Below, piece by piece: positions 47,601 to 55,679 of a stretch of DNA of 64,000 bases (position 1 is its first letter; each line of letters starts with the position of its first letter). The stretch lies in assembly GCF_009909155.2 (NCBI RefSeq), contig NZ_JAAAPM020000007.1, positions 85,615 through 149,614 of the forward strand. Direction: 5' to 3'. The translations under genes were made by a program, and so were the position numbers. Below the pieces are notes generated by a model, which saw only the letters and a list, made by a program, of their open reading frames with translations, had not been told where the DNA came from and searched no databases. The stretch is from Flavobacterium undicola (GTDB lineage: Bacteria > Bacteroidota > Bacteroidia > Flavobacteriales > Flavobacteriaceae).

Positions 47601-48699
47601 AATTAATTTGCTCTTTAATAGCATTAGTTAGCTTTTTTAAGGATTCTCTGATGGAATCTAACTCTATGTTGCCAGTAAGTGTATGTTGAAAATCAGTATA
47701 TCCTAAAGAAATTTTTTCAATTTTTGCCGCAATTATATTTAGCGAATTTGAAGTATTGCTAATCAATTTATATACTAAAATTCCCGTTGCAATTAATAGT
47801 AATAAAAGTGATAGCAGGGTAATGATAGTGCTGGAAATAGCTTTATCCTTTTCTTGTTTTGCTAAAGCAGTGATATAATTTAGCTTTTTGATTTTTAAAA
47901 CATTGAGTTTGTCATTTATTGCAGTGGACTGATTCCACCATGCTTCTGGTGTTATTTTGGAGGTGTTATAAAGAATCGATTCTGCGGTGGCTAAAAATGA
48001 TTTAAATTCAGCTGATTTTTTGAATTTAATTATTTCATTATTGATTTTAAGGGTATTGTAGTTTTCTAATTTAAAATCAGCATTTTTATTTAGGTTTTTT
48101 AGATTGTCATAATATCCATATAAATCGCTATGAATGGTATCATCAATTAATTTATCGAATACGATGCCTCTTATTAAATTAACAGCTGCTTTTGAATCAA
48201 TATAAGACTTTAAATTATTAGCTAGTTTAGCCAAATTTGCATTGTCACAATTTACAATCTCTCTATCTATTAAATTATTCAATATGTTGTTTAAATCCGC
48301 ATATTCATTAAAATTTTCTAATGAAGATGTAGTGGCGTTTTCGGTATTGTAATGGATTGTATTGATGATTTTTCTAGCTTCGTCAATGTTTTTAATAACA
48401 ACGCTGTCAGTAGAGTTTATTTTAGAAAACCATTCGAGTGTTTTTTCCATTTTTAATTTGAATTCCACTTTTTTATTGGGATCAAATTTTGAATATTCAC
48501 TTAATGTTCTTTCGTCGTTAATAAGCATTATACCCTCAGATAAATTGGCAATTTTATCAATATTTTGAATGCTATTTTCAATTCGGGAGTACTTTTGATA
48601 AGTATCATTAATATTTAAAATAGTAAAATAAAGTAGTCCAAAAACAGGTATTAAGAGAATTAAAGTTAATTGTTTTTTAAAGGATAAATTTTTCCACAT
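44641..48699 (-). CDS. giant hybrid sensor histidine kinase with NIT sensor, GAF and three receivers
   Basis: The 1352-residue protein starts the operon. Domains in order: first membrane helix (about 9-28); periplasmic NIT-like helical sensor (about 50-290, INDERTLSEYSKFD, AVNLIRGIVFDKLIDD, PEAWWNQSTAINDKL); second helix (about 293-315); HAMP (about 316-380); GAF-like domain (about 430-580, AFGEGLIGEVVKYNE); long coiled coil (about 580-680); HisKA with ANMSHELRTPLNSILIL near 690; HATPase near 800-930 (SNALKFTPDGG, KDTGIGISEENK, GGTGLGLYISKQLADLL). Three receivers follow (ILIIEDDPS, VLILEDDEK and ILIVDDDIR starts, with Asp in LDMKLPG, IDLGLPDSD and MDIMMPEMDG). The upstream minus-strand box TATTTTTG at 48761-48768 is a promoter candidate. 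Ligand unknown; NIT domains often sense nitrate/nitrite, but this is not certain here. Confidence 0.92.
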   Translation of the reverse strand: MWKNLSFKKQLTLILLIPVFGLLYFTILNINDTYQKYSRIENSIQNIDKIANLSEGIMLINDERTLSEYSKFDPNKKVEFKLKMEKTLEWFSKINSTDSVVIKNIDEARKIINTIHYNTENATTSSLENFNEYADLNNILNNLIDREIVNCDNANLAKLANNLKSYIDSKAAVNLIRGIVFDKLIDDTIHSDLYGYYDNLKNLNKNADFKLENYNTLKINNEIIKFKKSAEFKSFLATAESILYNTSKITPEAWWNQSTAINDKLNVLKIKKLNYITALAKQEKDKAISSTIITLLSLLLLLIATGILVYKLISNTSNSLNIIAAKIEKISLGYTDFQHTLTGNIELDSIRESLKKLTNAIKEQINLATKISSGSFGDTILIRSESDTLNQSLNTMSLELKRFNDEAAANSLLEKNIIEINDAIINSKNINDFGANITKILSQQTNACQATFYTTDYIDNKNNLIKIGSYADDDHSPKTIAFGEGLIGEVVKYNEQKCLNNLSKEYSFLASSLGKSPIYNVLITPISYKNVVIGVIEIGSLENFNDTDQKLLITLENSLGSAIAVFIRNEELKISIEEINRKNNILQVQEEELRQNNEELNKHTLLLQQSEEELKTQAAELEQTNAYLEEKSRELETKNYEIEKKNDDLVIAQEELNIKSEEIAQASKYKSEFLANMSHELRTPLNSILILSDILKDNTSGNLNNSQLENLSVINTSGKDLLDLITDILDISKIEAGKVEIYPENTVSERIFSDMEGLFRAQMEKKKIHFETKITDKCPREIYSDVGKIEQILKNFLSNALKFTPDGGTVTMTFDVVNEKWEYTNPKLASLNNNEILSIEIKDTGIGISEENKKKLFQSFQQADSSTSRKYGGTGLGLYISKQLADLLDGEVFFDSKLNNGSTFGLLIPIKFQNDNSNSIPDTAVPEKVKEKQIESEYPKLNEEFVDLSANINDDRYKADIDDKTILIIEDDPSFAEVLLQVAHTNGFKAIIAHQGETGFQYAKKYNPKAIILDMKLPGIDGWTVLKWLKEDAELKHIPVHVMSGMKREKLAKEMGAFDFLVKPITPEKLKNAFLSIDEEINKVYKKVLILEDDEKLNYSIKQLLHANDKNTICIQAYSRSEAENILTNVEIDCAIIDLGLPDSDNVKAISELKSISKNRNIKIIINTGKTLSDNEQLELEKSVDSIVIKTNNATERLKDEILLFLSKVETSEKTEYKNAPNLSGGEILKDKSILIVDDDIRNIYALSAALTSKGAIITTAFNGLEALSTLDEHPSFDIVLMDIMMPEMDGFEATKKIRENPKWKNLPIIALTAKAMKGDRDEILKAGASDYQSKPIDIQKLISLISIWIYK

Positions 48700-48760
48700 A
48701 ATTTAGAAGTAGGTTAGATAGCTAATTTATTTAATTTATTTGGATGATTAGTATTTATAG

Positions 48761-48768
48761 CAAAAATA
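48761..48768 (-). promoter_or_regulatory. -7 promoter box for the signalling operon
   Basis: TATTTTTG on the minus strand, about 60 bases upstream of the giant kinase gene, matches TAnnTTTG. Confidence 0.4.
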
Positions 48769-48794
48769 TTGGGGAATGTTTTAGATAGAAAAAC

Positions 48795-48836
48795 AAAAAA
48801 GCATTTCAAATAAGAACTGAAATGCTTTTTTTTTTT
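48795..48836. terminator. hairpin terminator after the DUF4369 gene
   Basis: The arms aaaaaagcatttca / tgaaatgctttttt flank a 9-base loop, with long A and T runs on both sides. It ends the DUF4369 transcript on the minus strand just ahead of the signalling operon. Confidence 0.8.
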
Positions 48837-48858
48837 GGATTATTTAGAGCTAAAAAAG

Positions 48859-49569
48859 TTAGTTGGCTTTTTTTAGAGTATTAATATATTCGGTTAATTT
48901 TTTACCATATAAAGATTGAGCTACTTTGGGTGTCATTGCATTTTTGATGGTATCTAAATATTTGATGTTAATGTCATAGACTTCAGCTAAAGCTATATAA
49001 GGAGCAATCTCATGGTCTTTATTGTTCATTGCAAAATTTACAGCAAATAAGTATTTACGCTTTAGATTTAAGTCTTGTAAATGATTCAAGCTATCTATTG
49101 CTTTACTATCTTTTCTTTTAATGGCTTTGAATTTTTGCTCAATTAAGTTCAGGTTTTCATCTTTATATCTCGAAGTTGTTTTTTTGTAATCTTCGAATAA
49201 ATCCTGATTTTTTGAACCTGTAATTTTTGCCGCTGAAAGAAAGGCATCTAAATTAGTTTCGATGTTAATAATACCTGGTTCAGCAAAAAACATAAGATTA
49301 TTATCTAACGAATTACTAACTCCTCTATCAAGAAAAAGATAAAGCATTTCAGGTGATTTCAAGTCAATACTACTTTCAAAGTGTGAATTTCCGTCAATTT
49401 TAATAGTATCGATGGCAACTAAGGCTGTGTCTACTACTTTTTGAATGTATAAAGTCCCTTCTTTTAATCCTTTTACATTTCCTGTGACGATTAGATTTCC
49501 TTTTGATTCTTTTTTATTACATGAGACAATTAGAACTATGGCAACTAATGCGAGAATTGATTTTTTCAT
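48859..49569 (-). CDS. DUF4369 lipoprotein
   Basis: This 236-residue protein is a predicted lipoprotein: MKKSILALVAIVLIVSCNKKES has a lipobox with Cys at residue 17. The N-terminal 110 residues are a DUF4369-type beta domain (NLIVTGNVKGLKEGTLYIQKVVD, TIKIDGNSHFESSIDLKSPEMLYLFLDRG, read as IDGNSHFESS), which often precedes a thioredoxin domain. Here the C-terminal half is helical and lacks any CxxC, so the thioredoxin is absent. The upstream 18 codons (from 49623) are rejected because the lipobox start at 49569 fits better. It is probably anchored to the outer membrane. Confidence 0.85.
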   Translation of the reverse strand: MKKSILALVAIVLIVSCNKKESKGNLIVTGNVKGLKEGTLYIQKVVDTALVAIDTIKIDGNSHFESSIDLKSPEMLYLFLDRGVSNSLDNNLMFFAEPGIINIETNLDAFLSAAKITGSKNQDLFEDYKKTTSRYKDENLNLIEQKFKAIKRKDSKAIDSLNHLQDLNLKRKYLFAVNFAMNNKDHEIAPYIALAEVYDINIKYLDTIKNAMTPKVAQSLYGKKLTEYINTLKKAN

Positions 49570-49691
49570 TGATGAATATATATTTTGTGCAAAATAAAGA
49601 AAATAGTTGAAAAAAAACAGCAAAATTTTGCTTTCATACTTTTCAAATAAACGGTTCTTTATTTGGGTTTGTTTGTGATTAAATTTTTAGA

Positions 49692-51548
49692 TTATCCTTT
49701 TAGCCAAGCTTCTTTTAATTGCGTTTTAGAGGCATCAGTAGCTTCTATCTGTTCCTTGTCTTCATAAGGCAACTTAACAGTTCCTTTTAGCAATTCTTCA
49801 ACGCCATTGCGTTTTATTTTTACAGTGATAGCTTCGTTTTCTTGCCATTTACTACTTTGGTTGATCATATCGTAAATGTTTTCATAATTGTAAGCTACAT
49901 TGTTTATCTCTAAGATAACATCTCCACCTTTTAATCCAAGGTTTGTGAAAAACACATTCAACTCGATATTTGGGATGACACTAATTTCATTGTTGTTAGG
50001 ATTCACCGTTATATATGGTTTTTGGTCTTTCAAGAAAACAGCAGCTGCAACTTGTATCTTAGATTTTGCTAATCCTACTTTGGCTAAATAAAAATCATAA
50101 GGAATAGGAGTGGTTCCTGCAACGTATGTTTTTAAGAAATCGCCAACTTCAGGATAAGTCAATGCCATAATTTTATCAAAAAGTTCCAGATCATTAAATG
50201 GTTTTGAAACTCCGTATTCGTTAGATAATTTTTGCATTAAATCAAGAATTCCTCTTTGTCCATTGCTTTTTTCTCTGATAATGATGTCGATACACATTCC
50301 TATCAAAGCTCCTTTTTGATATACATTGATGTATTGGTCTTTATATGGTTGTTTCAATACATTCGTACTCATTGTGGTAAAGGACATGGTGTCATCCATT
50401 TTGTTTGCTCCTTCAATTTTTTCAGCAATTCTGTTGTAAAAATCTTCTTCTGTAATCAAACCTTGGTTGATTTGGAAAAGATTGGCAAAATATTCAGTAA
50501 CTCCTTCATACATCCATAAATGTTCCGACATTTTTGGTGCGTTGTAGTCAAAATATTGAATTTCTTTAGAATGAATAGTCAAAGGCGTTACAATATGAAA
50601 GAATTCGTGCGAAACAACATCCATCATCGATTTAACTAATTCGTCTTTTTTCATCATTTCCGGTAATACTACAGTGGTAGCAGTAGGATGTTCCAGCGCT
50701 CCAAAACCACGAGCATCTTCTTCTTTCATACTTGATAGATATAAAAGAACAGAGTATTTTTTAGTTGCATTAATTTTTCCTAAAAAGTGTTTTTGAGCTG
50801 TCATCATGGCTTTCATCTCTGCTGTAATGCTTTCGGCTGTATATTTTCCAGTAGGCGAATAAACACAGATTTGGATATCCATACCATCAACATTAAAAGT
50901 AGTATAATCCGGTTTGGAATACATGATAGGATTTTCTACCAATTCGGCATAACGTGAAGTAACAAAAACATCTTTTGTAGTGCTGCTATCTTGGTCTGTC
51001 ATTGAAGTGCTTCCCCATAAATTAGCCGGGTGATTTATAGAAACCTGGTAAGGAGTTGTCAATGAATTATCAAAATAACCCACAAAACAATGGGTGTTTA
51101 TCATAAAATTTTCGCCTGCATTAATATTAGATCCTGCAGGAGAAAAAACATCGTCTTTACCAAAACCAGTTCCTTTTTCACTGTCGAAAGTATCGTTGAC
51201 TAAATAAGTGATTTTATTTAAGGATTTAGCTTTGGTTATTGTCCATGAATTCTCGTCTGTTTTTTTTACAGTTAACAGATTTCCTTTTTTATCATAGGCT
51301 TTTAAATTATCAATGTATTTTCCGTAATTGTCTTCCGAATAGGTTCCGGGAACTGTTTTCGGAATTCGAAAAGTAATTTCGTCACTACTGCTTTTAGGAG
51401 CATTTACGGTAACTAAAACCTGATCGTTTTTAACCTCATTTAAATTGATGTCAACTTGAATAGCTTTCTCTTTAGTAGTTTGAGCATTTATGGTTTTACA
51501 ACTCAATATTAGAGACGTAATTGCTAAGACAAAAAATGTTTTTTTCAT
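49692..51548 (-). CDS. M61 family metallopeptidase with PDZ domain
   Basis: This 618-residue exported zinc peptidase (M61, glycyl aminopeptidase-like) has an N-terminal export signal (KKTFFVLAITSLILSCKTINAQ; lipobox-like LSC). The beta-rich N domain (about 40-260) precedes a catalytic domain with VVSHEFFHIVTPLTIHS (HExxH, near residue 325) and MYEGVTEYFANLF supplying the third zinc ligand Glu. A PDZ domain follows near 510-600 with FTNLGLKGGDVILEINNVAYN. A start at 51629 would add 27 residues and is disfavoured; I use the ATG at 51548. It probably acts in the periplasm. Confidence 0.9.
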   Translation of the reverse strand: MKKTFFVLAITSLILSCKTINAQTTKEKAIQVDINLNEVKNDQVLVTVNAPKSSSDEITFRIPKTVPGTYSEDNYGKYIDNLKAYDKKGNLLTVKKTDENSWTITKAKSLNKITYLVNDTFDSEKGTGFGKDDVFSPAGSNINAGENFMINTHCFVGYFDNSLTTPYQVSINHPANLWGSTSMTDQDSSTTKDVFVTSRYAELVENPIMYSKPDYTTFNVDGMDIQICVYSPTGKYTAESITAEMKAMMTAQKHFLGKINATKKYSVLLYLSSMKEEDARGFGALEHPTATTVVLPEMMKKDELVKSMMDVVSHEFFHIVTPLTIHSKEIQYFDYNAPKMSEHLWMYEGVTEYFANLFQINQGLITEEDFYNRIAEKIEGANKMDDTMSFTTMSTNVLKQPYKDQYINVYQKGALIGMCIDIIIREKSNGQRGILDLMQKLSNEYGVSKPFNDLELFDKIMALTYPEVGDFLKTYVAGTTPIPYDFYLAKVGLAKSKIQVAAAVFLKDQKPYITVNPNNNEISVIPNIELNVFFTNLGLKGGDVILEINNVAYNYENIYDMINQSSKWQENEAITVKIKRNGVEELLKGTVKLPYEDKEQIEATDASKTQLKEAWLKG

Positions 51549-51616
51549 GTTTTTTCGAAATATTTTGGTGCAATAGTTTTTATAGTTGTAAAGAGGTTTA
51601 CAAGCTATAAAAAGAG

Positions 51617-51650
51617 ATAAAAAAAACACTCATGATTAAGAGTGCTTCTA
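51617..51650 (-). terminator. weak hairpin after the DUF2805 gene
   Basis: Short stem cactc / gagtg with an AT-rich core, flanked on the left by a run of seven A residues that would be a T run on the minus strand. A weaker candidate than the other terminators. Confidence 0.4.
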
Positions 51651-51654
51651 AAAA

Positions 51655-51933
51655 TTAGTCTAATTTATTTTTGATATAATACTTTCCATCTAAATCGTCA
51701 TCAAAATCATCAATTTTAAGCGGTTTAGGTTTAGGTTTAGTTGCTGTAGCTTTCTTTTTCCACATTTCAAATTTTTCTAGAGGCATCTTTTTTTTCATGA
51801 TTTCCAGAACTTCTTTTTCAGCCAATCCAAATTCTTTTTTTATAATTTCAAAAGGATTCTTTTCCTCTAAGGCTAATGCAACAAGTTTTTCAGTTTGTTC
51901 CCAACTCAGTTCTTTACGGTTACTCTTTTTCAT
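51655..51933 (-). CDS. DUF2805 (TIGR03643) family protein
   Basis: This 92-residue protein matches the DUF2805/TIGR03643 family: KELSWEQTEKLVALALEEKNPFEIIKKEFGLAEKEVLEIMKKKMPLEKFEMWKKKA (read as KELSWEQTEKLVALA, IIKKEFGLAEKEVL and MPLEKFEMWKKK). The N-terminal part resembles a small helix-turn-helix, so nucleic-acid binding is possible. The C-terminus is a Lys/Pro-rich linker and an acidic DDFDDDLDGKYY stretch. It is a single gene with a weak hairpin after it. Function unknown; the gap 51934-52187 to its right holds only AT-rich sequence and no feature I can name. Confidence 0.85.
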   Translation of the reverse strand: MKKSNRKELSWEQTEKLVALALEEKNPFEIIKKEFGLAEKEVLEIMKKKMPLEKFEMWKKKATATKPKPKPLKIDDFDDDLDGKYYIKNKLD

Positions 51934-52187
51934 CAGGTGAAAATTAATTCTAATAGTTTTTTAAATTAAAAAATGAAATTGTATTATGTGTCAATATTAA
52001 TAAAAAAAATAATCACTTCACAGCTTCCGTAGCTTTTTTTGTTGATATTTTTCGACTCTGAACATCGAGTTAAGAAATTGTTACTTTTTAAACGATTCTT
52101 TTTTATTTTGCTGATTTTTAAACCCTTTTTTAATAAATCAATAAGATGTTTTGTTTTCTTAACTTATTTTATAAAGTGAAATAAATG

Positions 52188-52895
52188 TTAAGCTTCATTC
52201 TGGTTTTGTAAAAGTAATTTATAAATGAAACCAGCAGCTATGGCTCCTAAAATTGGAGCAATCCAAAACAGCCAAATCTGACTTAAAGGTTCACCACCCA
52301 CAAATAAAGCCTGTGATAGGGAACGAGCAGGATTTACAGAAGTATTGGTAATGGGAATACTGATTAAGTGAATTAAAGTTAAGCCTAAACCAATAGCTAT
52401 TCCGGCAAACTTTCCATTGGCAAATTTGTCTGTCGCTCCTAAAATGATTAATAAGAAGAATAAAGTCAGTACAAATTCAGCGATAAAACAAGCTTCTAAA
52501 GAATAACCATCAGGCGAAAAAGCACCAAATCCATTAGATGCGAATGCTCCTGCCTTGGTATTATCAATTGCAAATCCCGCTTTTCCTGATGCAATGGTAT
52601 ACAAAGTACCCGCTGCGGCAATAGCGCCAACACATTGAGAAATGATGTAGGGAATTAACTCTTTGGCATCAAAACGTCCGCCAGCCCACAATCCAAAAGA
52701 AACAGCAGGATTAAAATGCCCACCCGAAATATGTCCAACAGCATACGCCATTGTTAAGACCGTTAGACCAAATGCCAGAGCTACGCCTGCAAAACCAATT
52801 CCTAAATCAGGTATTCCGGCAGCGAAAATAGCACTACCACAACCGCCAAAAACCAACCAATACGTTCCGAAGAATTCTGCGAATAATTTTTTCAT
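52188..52895 (-). CDS. aqpZ: aquaporin Z
   Basis: A water channel of the inner membrane. The 235 residues have six helices and both half-helix NPA motifs: [13 protein letters not shown] near residue 62 and [13 protein letters not shown] near 187. The start [21 protein letters not shown] is typical of AqpZ, with GGCGSA lining the first helix. The C-terminal NPA is followed by Arg, as expected of the selectivity filter. The size and motifs fit aquaporin rather than glycerol facilitator (no Asp insertion). It starts 24 bases after the end of the DoxX-like gene on the same strand, so cotranscription with it and the EamA gene is plausible. Confidence 0.95.
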   Translation of the reverse strand: MKKLFAEFFGTYWLVFGGCGSAIFAAGIPDLGIGFAGVALAFGLTVLTMAYAVGHISGGHFNPAVSFGLWAGGRFDAKELIPYIISQCVGAIAAAGTLYTIASGKAGFAIDNTKAGAFASNGFGAFSPDGYSLEACFIAEFVLTLFFLLIILGATDKFANGKFAGIAIGLGLTLIHLISIPITNTSVNPARSLSQALFVGGEPLSQIWLFWIAPILGAIAAGFIYKLLLQNQNEA

Positions 52896-52919
52896 GATAA
52901 ATAATTTATATAATGGTTA

Positions 52920-53279
52920 CTAGTTAAATGTGTATTGATATGCCCACCCAATAAGGATTATTTGTAAAGGTAAACGCAATAGTAAAATCCATTTGGGTAT
53001 GCCAAAGCTTGCTTTTTGGTTTTGAAACATAAATAGGTTAGCTGGAAAAACAGCTAATAACAGTATAATAATTCCCCAAGCAGCATAATTTGTCATGTTT
53101 GGAAGAACTAACAAGAGTCCTAAAATCACTTCGGCAGCTCCACTAAGTTGGTTGAGTAATTTAGGATTCGGTAAATAAGGGGGGATAATTTTGAGGTATG
53201 TTCTTGGAATTCTAAAATGATTTAATCCTGCCATGATATATAGTAAAGCCATGATATAGAGATGCCAAGGTAAACTCAT
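52920..53279 (-). CDS. DoxX-like membrane protein
   Basis: This 119-residue protein has four predicted membrane segments (WHLYIMALLYIMAGLNHF, LNQLSGAAEVILGLLLVL, NYAAWGIIILLLAVFPANLFMF and ILLLRLPLQIILIGWAY). AGLNHFRIP and AAEVILGLLLVLP are typical of DoxX-family proteins. The ATG at 53279 is preferred; the longer frame from 53432 adds 51 residues of low-complexity sequence unlike the family and would overlap the EamA gene. The family function is unclear (sometimes linked to quinone or stress). It sits between the EamA transporter and aqpZ, all leftward. Confidence 0.85.
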   Translation of the reverse strand: MSLPWHLYIMALLYIMAGLNHFRIPRTYLKIIPPYLPNPKLLNQLSGAAEVILGLLLVLPNMTNYAAWGIIILLLAVFPANLFMFQNQKASFGIPKWILLLRLPLQIILIGWAYQYTFN

Positions 53280-53368
53280 AACAAAAACATTTGATACGAA
53301 TTTATTGAAAAAAAACGAATAAAGAATAGAAAGTGTAGGATTTTTTAAGCTGTTGTAAGTGGTTTGTT

Positions 53369-54259
53369 TTATTTTTTTAAACGAATATTCATTAAAACAA
53401 TAGCGGTAATAATTAAAAAAATACCAAACCATTGTTCCAAGTTTACTTTTTCAGCTAATAAAAAATAAGCCATCGTTACCGAAACAGGCAATTCTAATGC
53501 CGAAACGATACTGCCTAATCCAATTCCTGTAAGCAGAAAACCAGTATTGAGTAGTAAAGGAGGGATTATGGTGCCAAATAATGCCAAAATAATACCCCAT
53601 TTCATGAAAATCGAAAAATTAAATGCGGTGTTTTGAGTAATAAGTGCAAATGCTATTACAATCAATGTTCCGCCAATGAGCATGAATAAACTGCGTTGTA
53701 TGGAAGGAATTTCGGTGGCCACTTTATTAGCACTAAACATGGTAGCGGTAAATGCTGCTGCTGCTAATATTCCCCAAAAGAAACCACGCCAGTCTAGAGT
53801 AAGGCTGTTGTGCAATAAATTAGTAGCCAGAGCAGTCCCAATTAAAGTAAGGATTACCGATGCGATTTTTTGCGAAGAAGGAATTTTTTTGTCTAAGAAC
53901 ATTTCGAGTAAAACACCCATCCAAACGGTTTGCATTAATAAGACAATACCAATAGATACAGGAACATATTTTACAGATAAATAATAAAATACACTGGTAA
54001 AACCCATCGAGGTTCCTGCTAAAATGAGTTGAGAAATATGGTGTTTTGAAATTTTTATTTCGTCATTATTCTTTTTTACTTTTCGAAAAATATTTAATAG
54101 TAAAACCGCTAAAAGACCTAGAGAAAATTGAGATCCGCTAACTTCAGCAGTCGTATAACCTTCTTGATAAGCCATTTTGACAAATGTAGCCAGCATGCCA
54201 TAACTACTGGCTCCTAATCCTACTAGTAGTACTCCTTTTAAGGTTTTGTTTTTAATCAT
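53369..54259 (-). CDS. EamA/DMT family transporter
   Basis: This 296-residue inner-membrane protein has ten predicted helices arranged as two EamA repeats (about 8-140 and 150-292). The first repeat contains LLVGLGASSYGMLATFVKMAY and GTSMGFTSVFYYLSVKYVPVSIGIVLLMQTVWM (read as VKYVPVSIGIVLL), and the second contains WGILAAAAFTATMFSANKVA and the family motif VSALELPVSVTMAYFLLAEKVNLEQWFGI (read as LELPVSVTMAYFLL). Members export amino acids, metabolites or drugs; the substrate is not predictable. A -7 box lies at 54278-54285. Confidence 0.9.
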   Translation of the reverse strand: MIKNKTLKGVLLVGLGASSYGMLATFVKMAYQEGYTTAEVSGSQFSLGLLAVLLLNIFRKVKKNNDEIKISKHHISQLILAGTSMGFTSVFYYLSVKYVPVSIGIVLLMQTVWMGVLLEMFLDKKIPSSQKIASVILTLIGTALATNLLHNSLTLDWRGFFWGILAAAAFTATMFSANKVATEIPSIQRSLFMLIGGTLIVIAFALITQNTAFNFSIFMKWGIILALFGTIIPPLLLNTGFLLTGIGLGSIVSALELPVSVTMAYFLLAEKVNLEQWFGIFLIITAIVLMNIRLKK

Positions 54260-54277
54260 GCTGTGCTTTTGAACTTA

Positions 54278-54285
54278 CAAAAGTA
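54278..54285 (-). promoter_or_regulatory. -7 promoter box for the EamA gene
   Basis: TACTTTTG on the minus strand 18 bases before the EamA start matches TAnnTTTG. Confidence 0.4.
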
Positions 54286-54357
54286 GGCTATAGCATGAAT
54301 TAAATAAGAATAAAACTAATATGATTGCCCTGTTTAGTAGGCTAAATAAAAAAATAG

Positions 54358-54448
54358 CCCACAGATGAAACAGATTTTAGCGGATAAAAACGGATTTTTT
54401 TAATTTCAATCTGCGATAATCTGTTAAAATCAGTTTGATCTGTGTGCC
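54358..54448. repeat. AT-rich imperfect inverted repeat
   Basis: Left words cacagatgaaacagatttta and right words aatctgttaaaatcag with gatctgtgtg form a long imperfect hairpin. It lies between EamA and the DUF1501 gene and is of the same simple-word style as several other gaps. Confidence 0.5.
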
Positions 54449-54486
54449 AAATTTGGAGTCAGTATAAGAAACTAATGTTGCAATAA

Positions 54487-55654
54487 TTAAAACAATCCTT
54501 GTAAATGGGGACTTTTTATCCCGATTTTAGTGTAATCAAATGCCATTTTTTCTTTTAACAAACTTGCATATACTGATCTAAAATCGATTTGGTATTTTAA
54601 ATCCCCTTGTGATAAATCGGAAAGGTTTGGGTTGTTACCAATTACTTTTCCTCGATTTTGTCCGCCAATAACAAACATCGGTGCAGCAGTTCCGTGATCG
54701 GTTCCATTGCCGTTGTCTTTGACTCTTCGTCCAAATTCTGAGAACACAACTATAGTCACATTTTGAAGTAAATTGGCTTGTTTTAAATCCTGGTAAAAGC
54801 TGAAAATTGCGCTATCCAGTTCTTTAAATTTGTTGCTTTGAATCACTAATTGGTTGTCATGGGTGTCATAACCACCTTGTGAGGTGTAATAGACTTTCGA
54901 ATTTAAATTTCCTTTAATCAATCGGCTAATCCATTCCAGATTTTTGCCCAACGTATTTTTAGGATAGCTAGTTTCGGTAGTAGATTTTGTTAGTGCTTTT
55001 TGGATTTCTTCAGAGCCTTCTAAAACGGAATTAGCTACTTTTCGAACAAAATCTAGCGAAGGATTCTTAGATAAAACATCCGTTTCTTCTTTTATGTTTT
55101 TTATTTTAAATCGGTCCGGGTCTTTTACGGTTATAGAGTTTGGACTTTGTCCTTTCAATGATAAATTATCTATCGAATCGATGTTGATTCCGGCAGTAGG
55201 AGTATGACTTACACATTGTAAATCAAGGTAACGACCTAACCAACCTTCATTAATGTATTTATTAGAATCGGTAGCGGTTTGCCAAATTTCCTGACTTCTA
55301 AAATGGGAACGATTGGGTTCAGGATAACCCACATTTTGAATTACTGATAAATCCCCGTTTTGCTGCATTTGTGCAAATCCTTTTAGCGAAGGATGAAATC
55401 CCATTCCTTTGGTTGTCGAAATAACATCACCTTTGGAAATAGCAATTTTGGGACGTAAGTCATAATACAACGGATCTTCAAAAGGAATAAAAGTATTTAG
55501 CCCGTCATTTCCACCATTAAGCTGTACAAAAACAAGACATTGTTCGCCTATGATTAAGTTTTTTTGAGTGCCATAAGAAAATAAAAAGTTAGGAAGCAAT
55601 AAGGTTCCACCTGTCAATGTTCCTGCTAAGCGATAAAAAATTTCTTCTGTTCAT
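54487..55654 (-). CDS. DUF1501 secreted protein with an apparent N-terminal frameshift
   Basis: A DUF1501 protein (sulfatase-like/phosphatase-fold group). The body shows VFVQLNGGNDGLNTFIPFED, NRSHFRSQEIWQTA, GGYDTHDNQL, FSEFGRRVKDNGNGTDHG and PLFVIG-like APMFVIGG, all standard. The main frame has no ATG at the expected place; the only usable start is TTG at 55617 (MTGGTLLLPN). An ATG at 55654 begins MNRRNFLSL, the expected Tat-type twin-arginine signal, but one frame off. Removing one base, in the A6 tract at 55635-55640 or just after it, restores a MNRRNF...AGTLTGG signal joined to the body. Sequencing error, real frameshift or phase variation are all possible. It is paired with DUF1800. Confidence 0.8.
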
Positions 55655-55679
55655 AATCGGTATTGTTAGAAGGGTTCTT

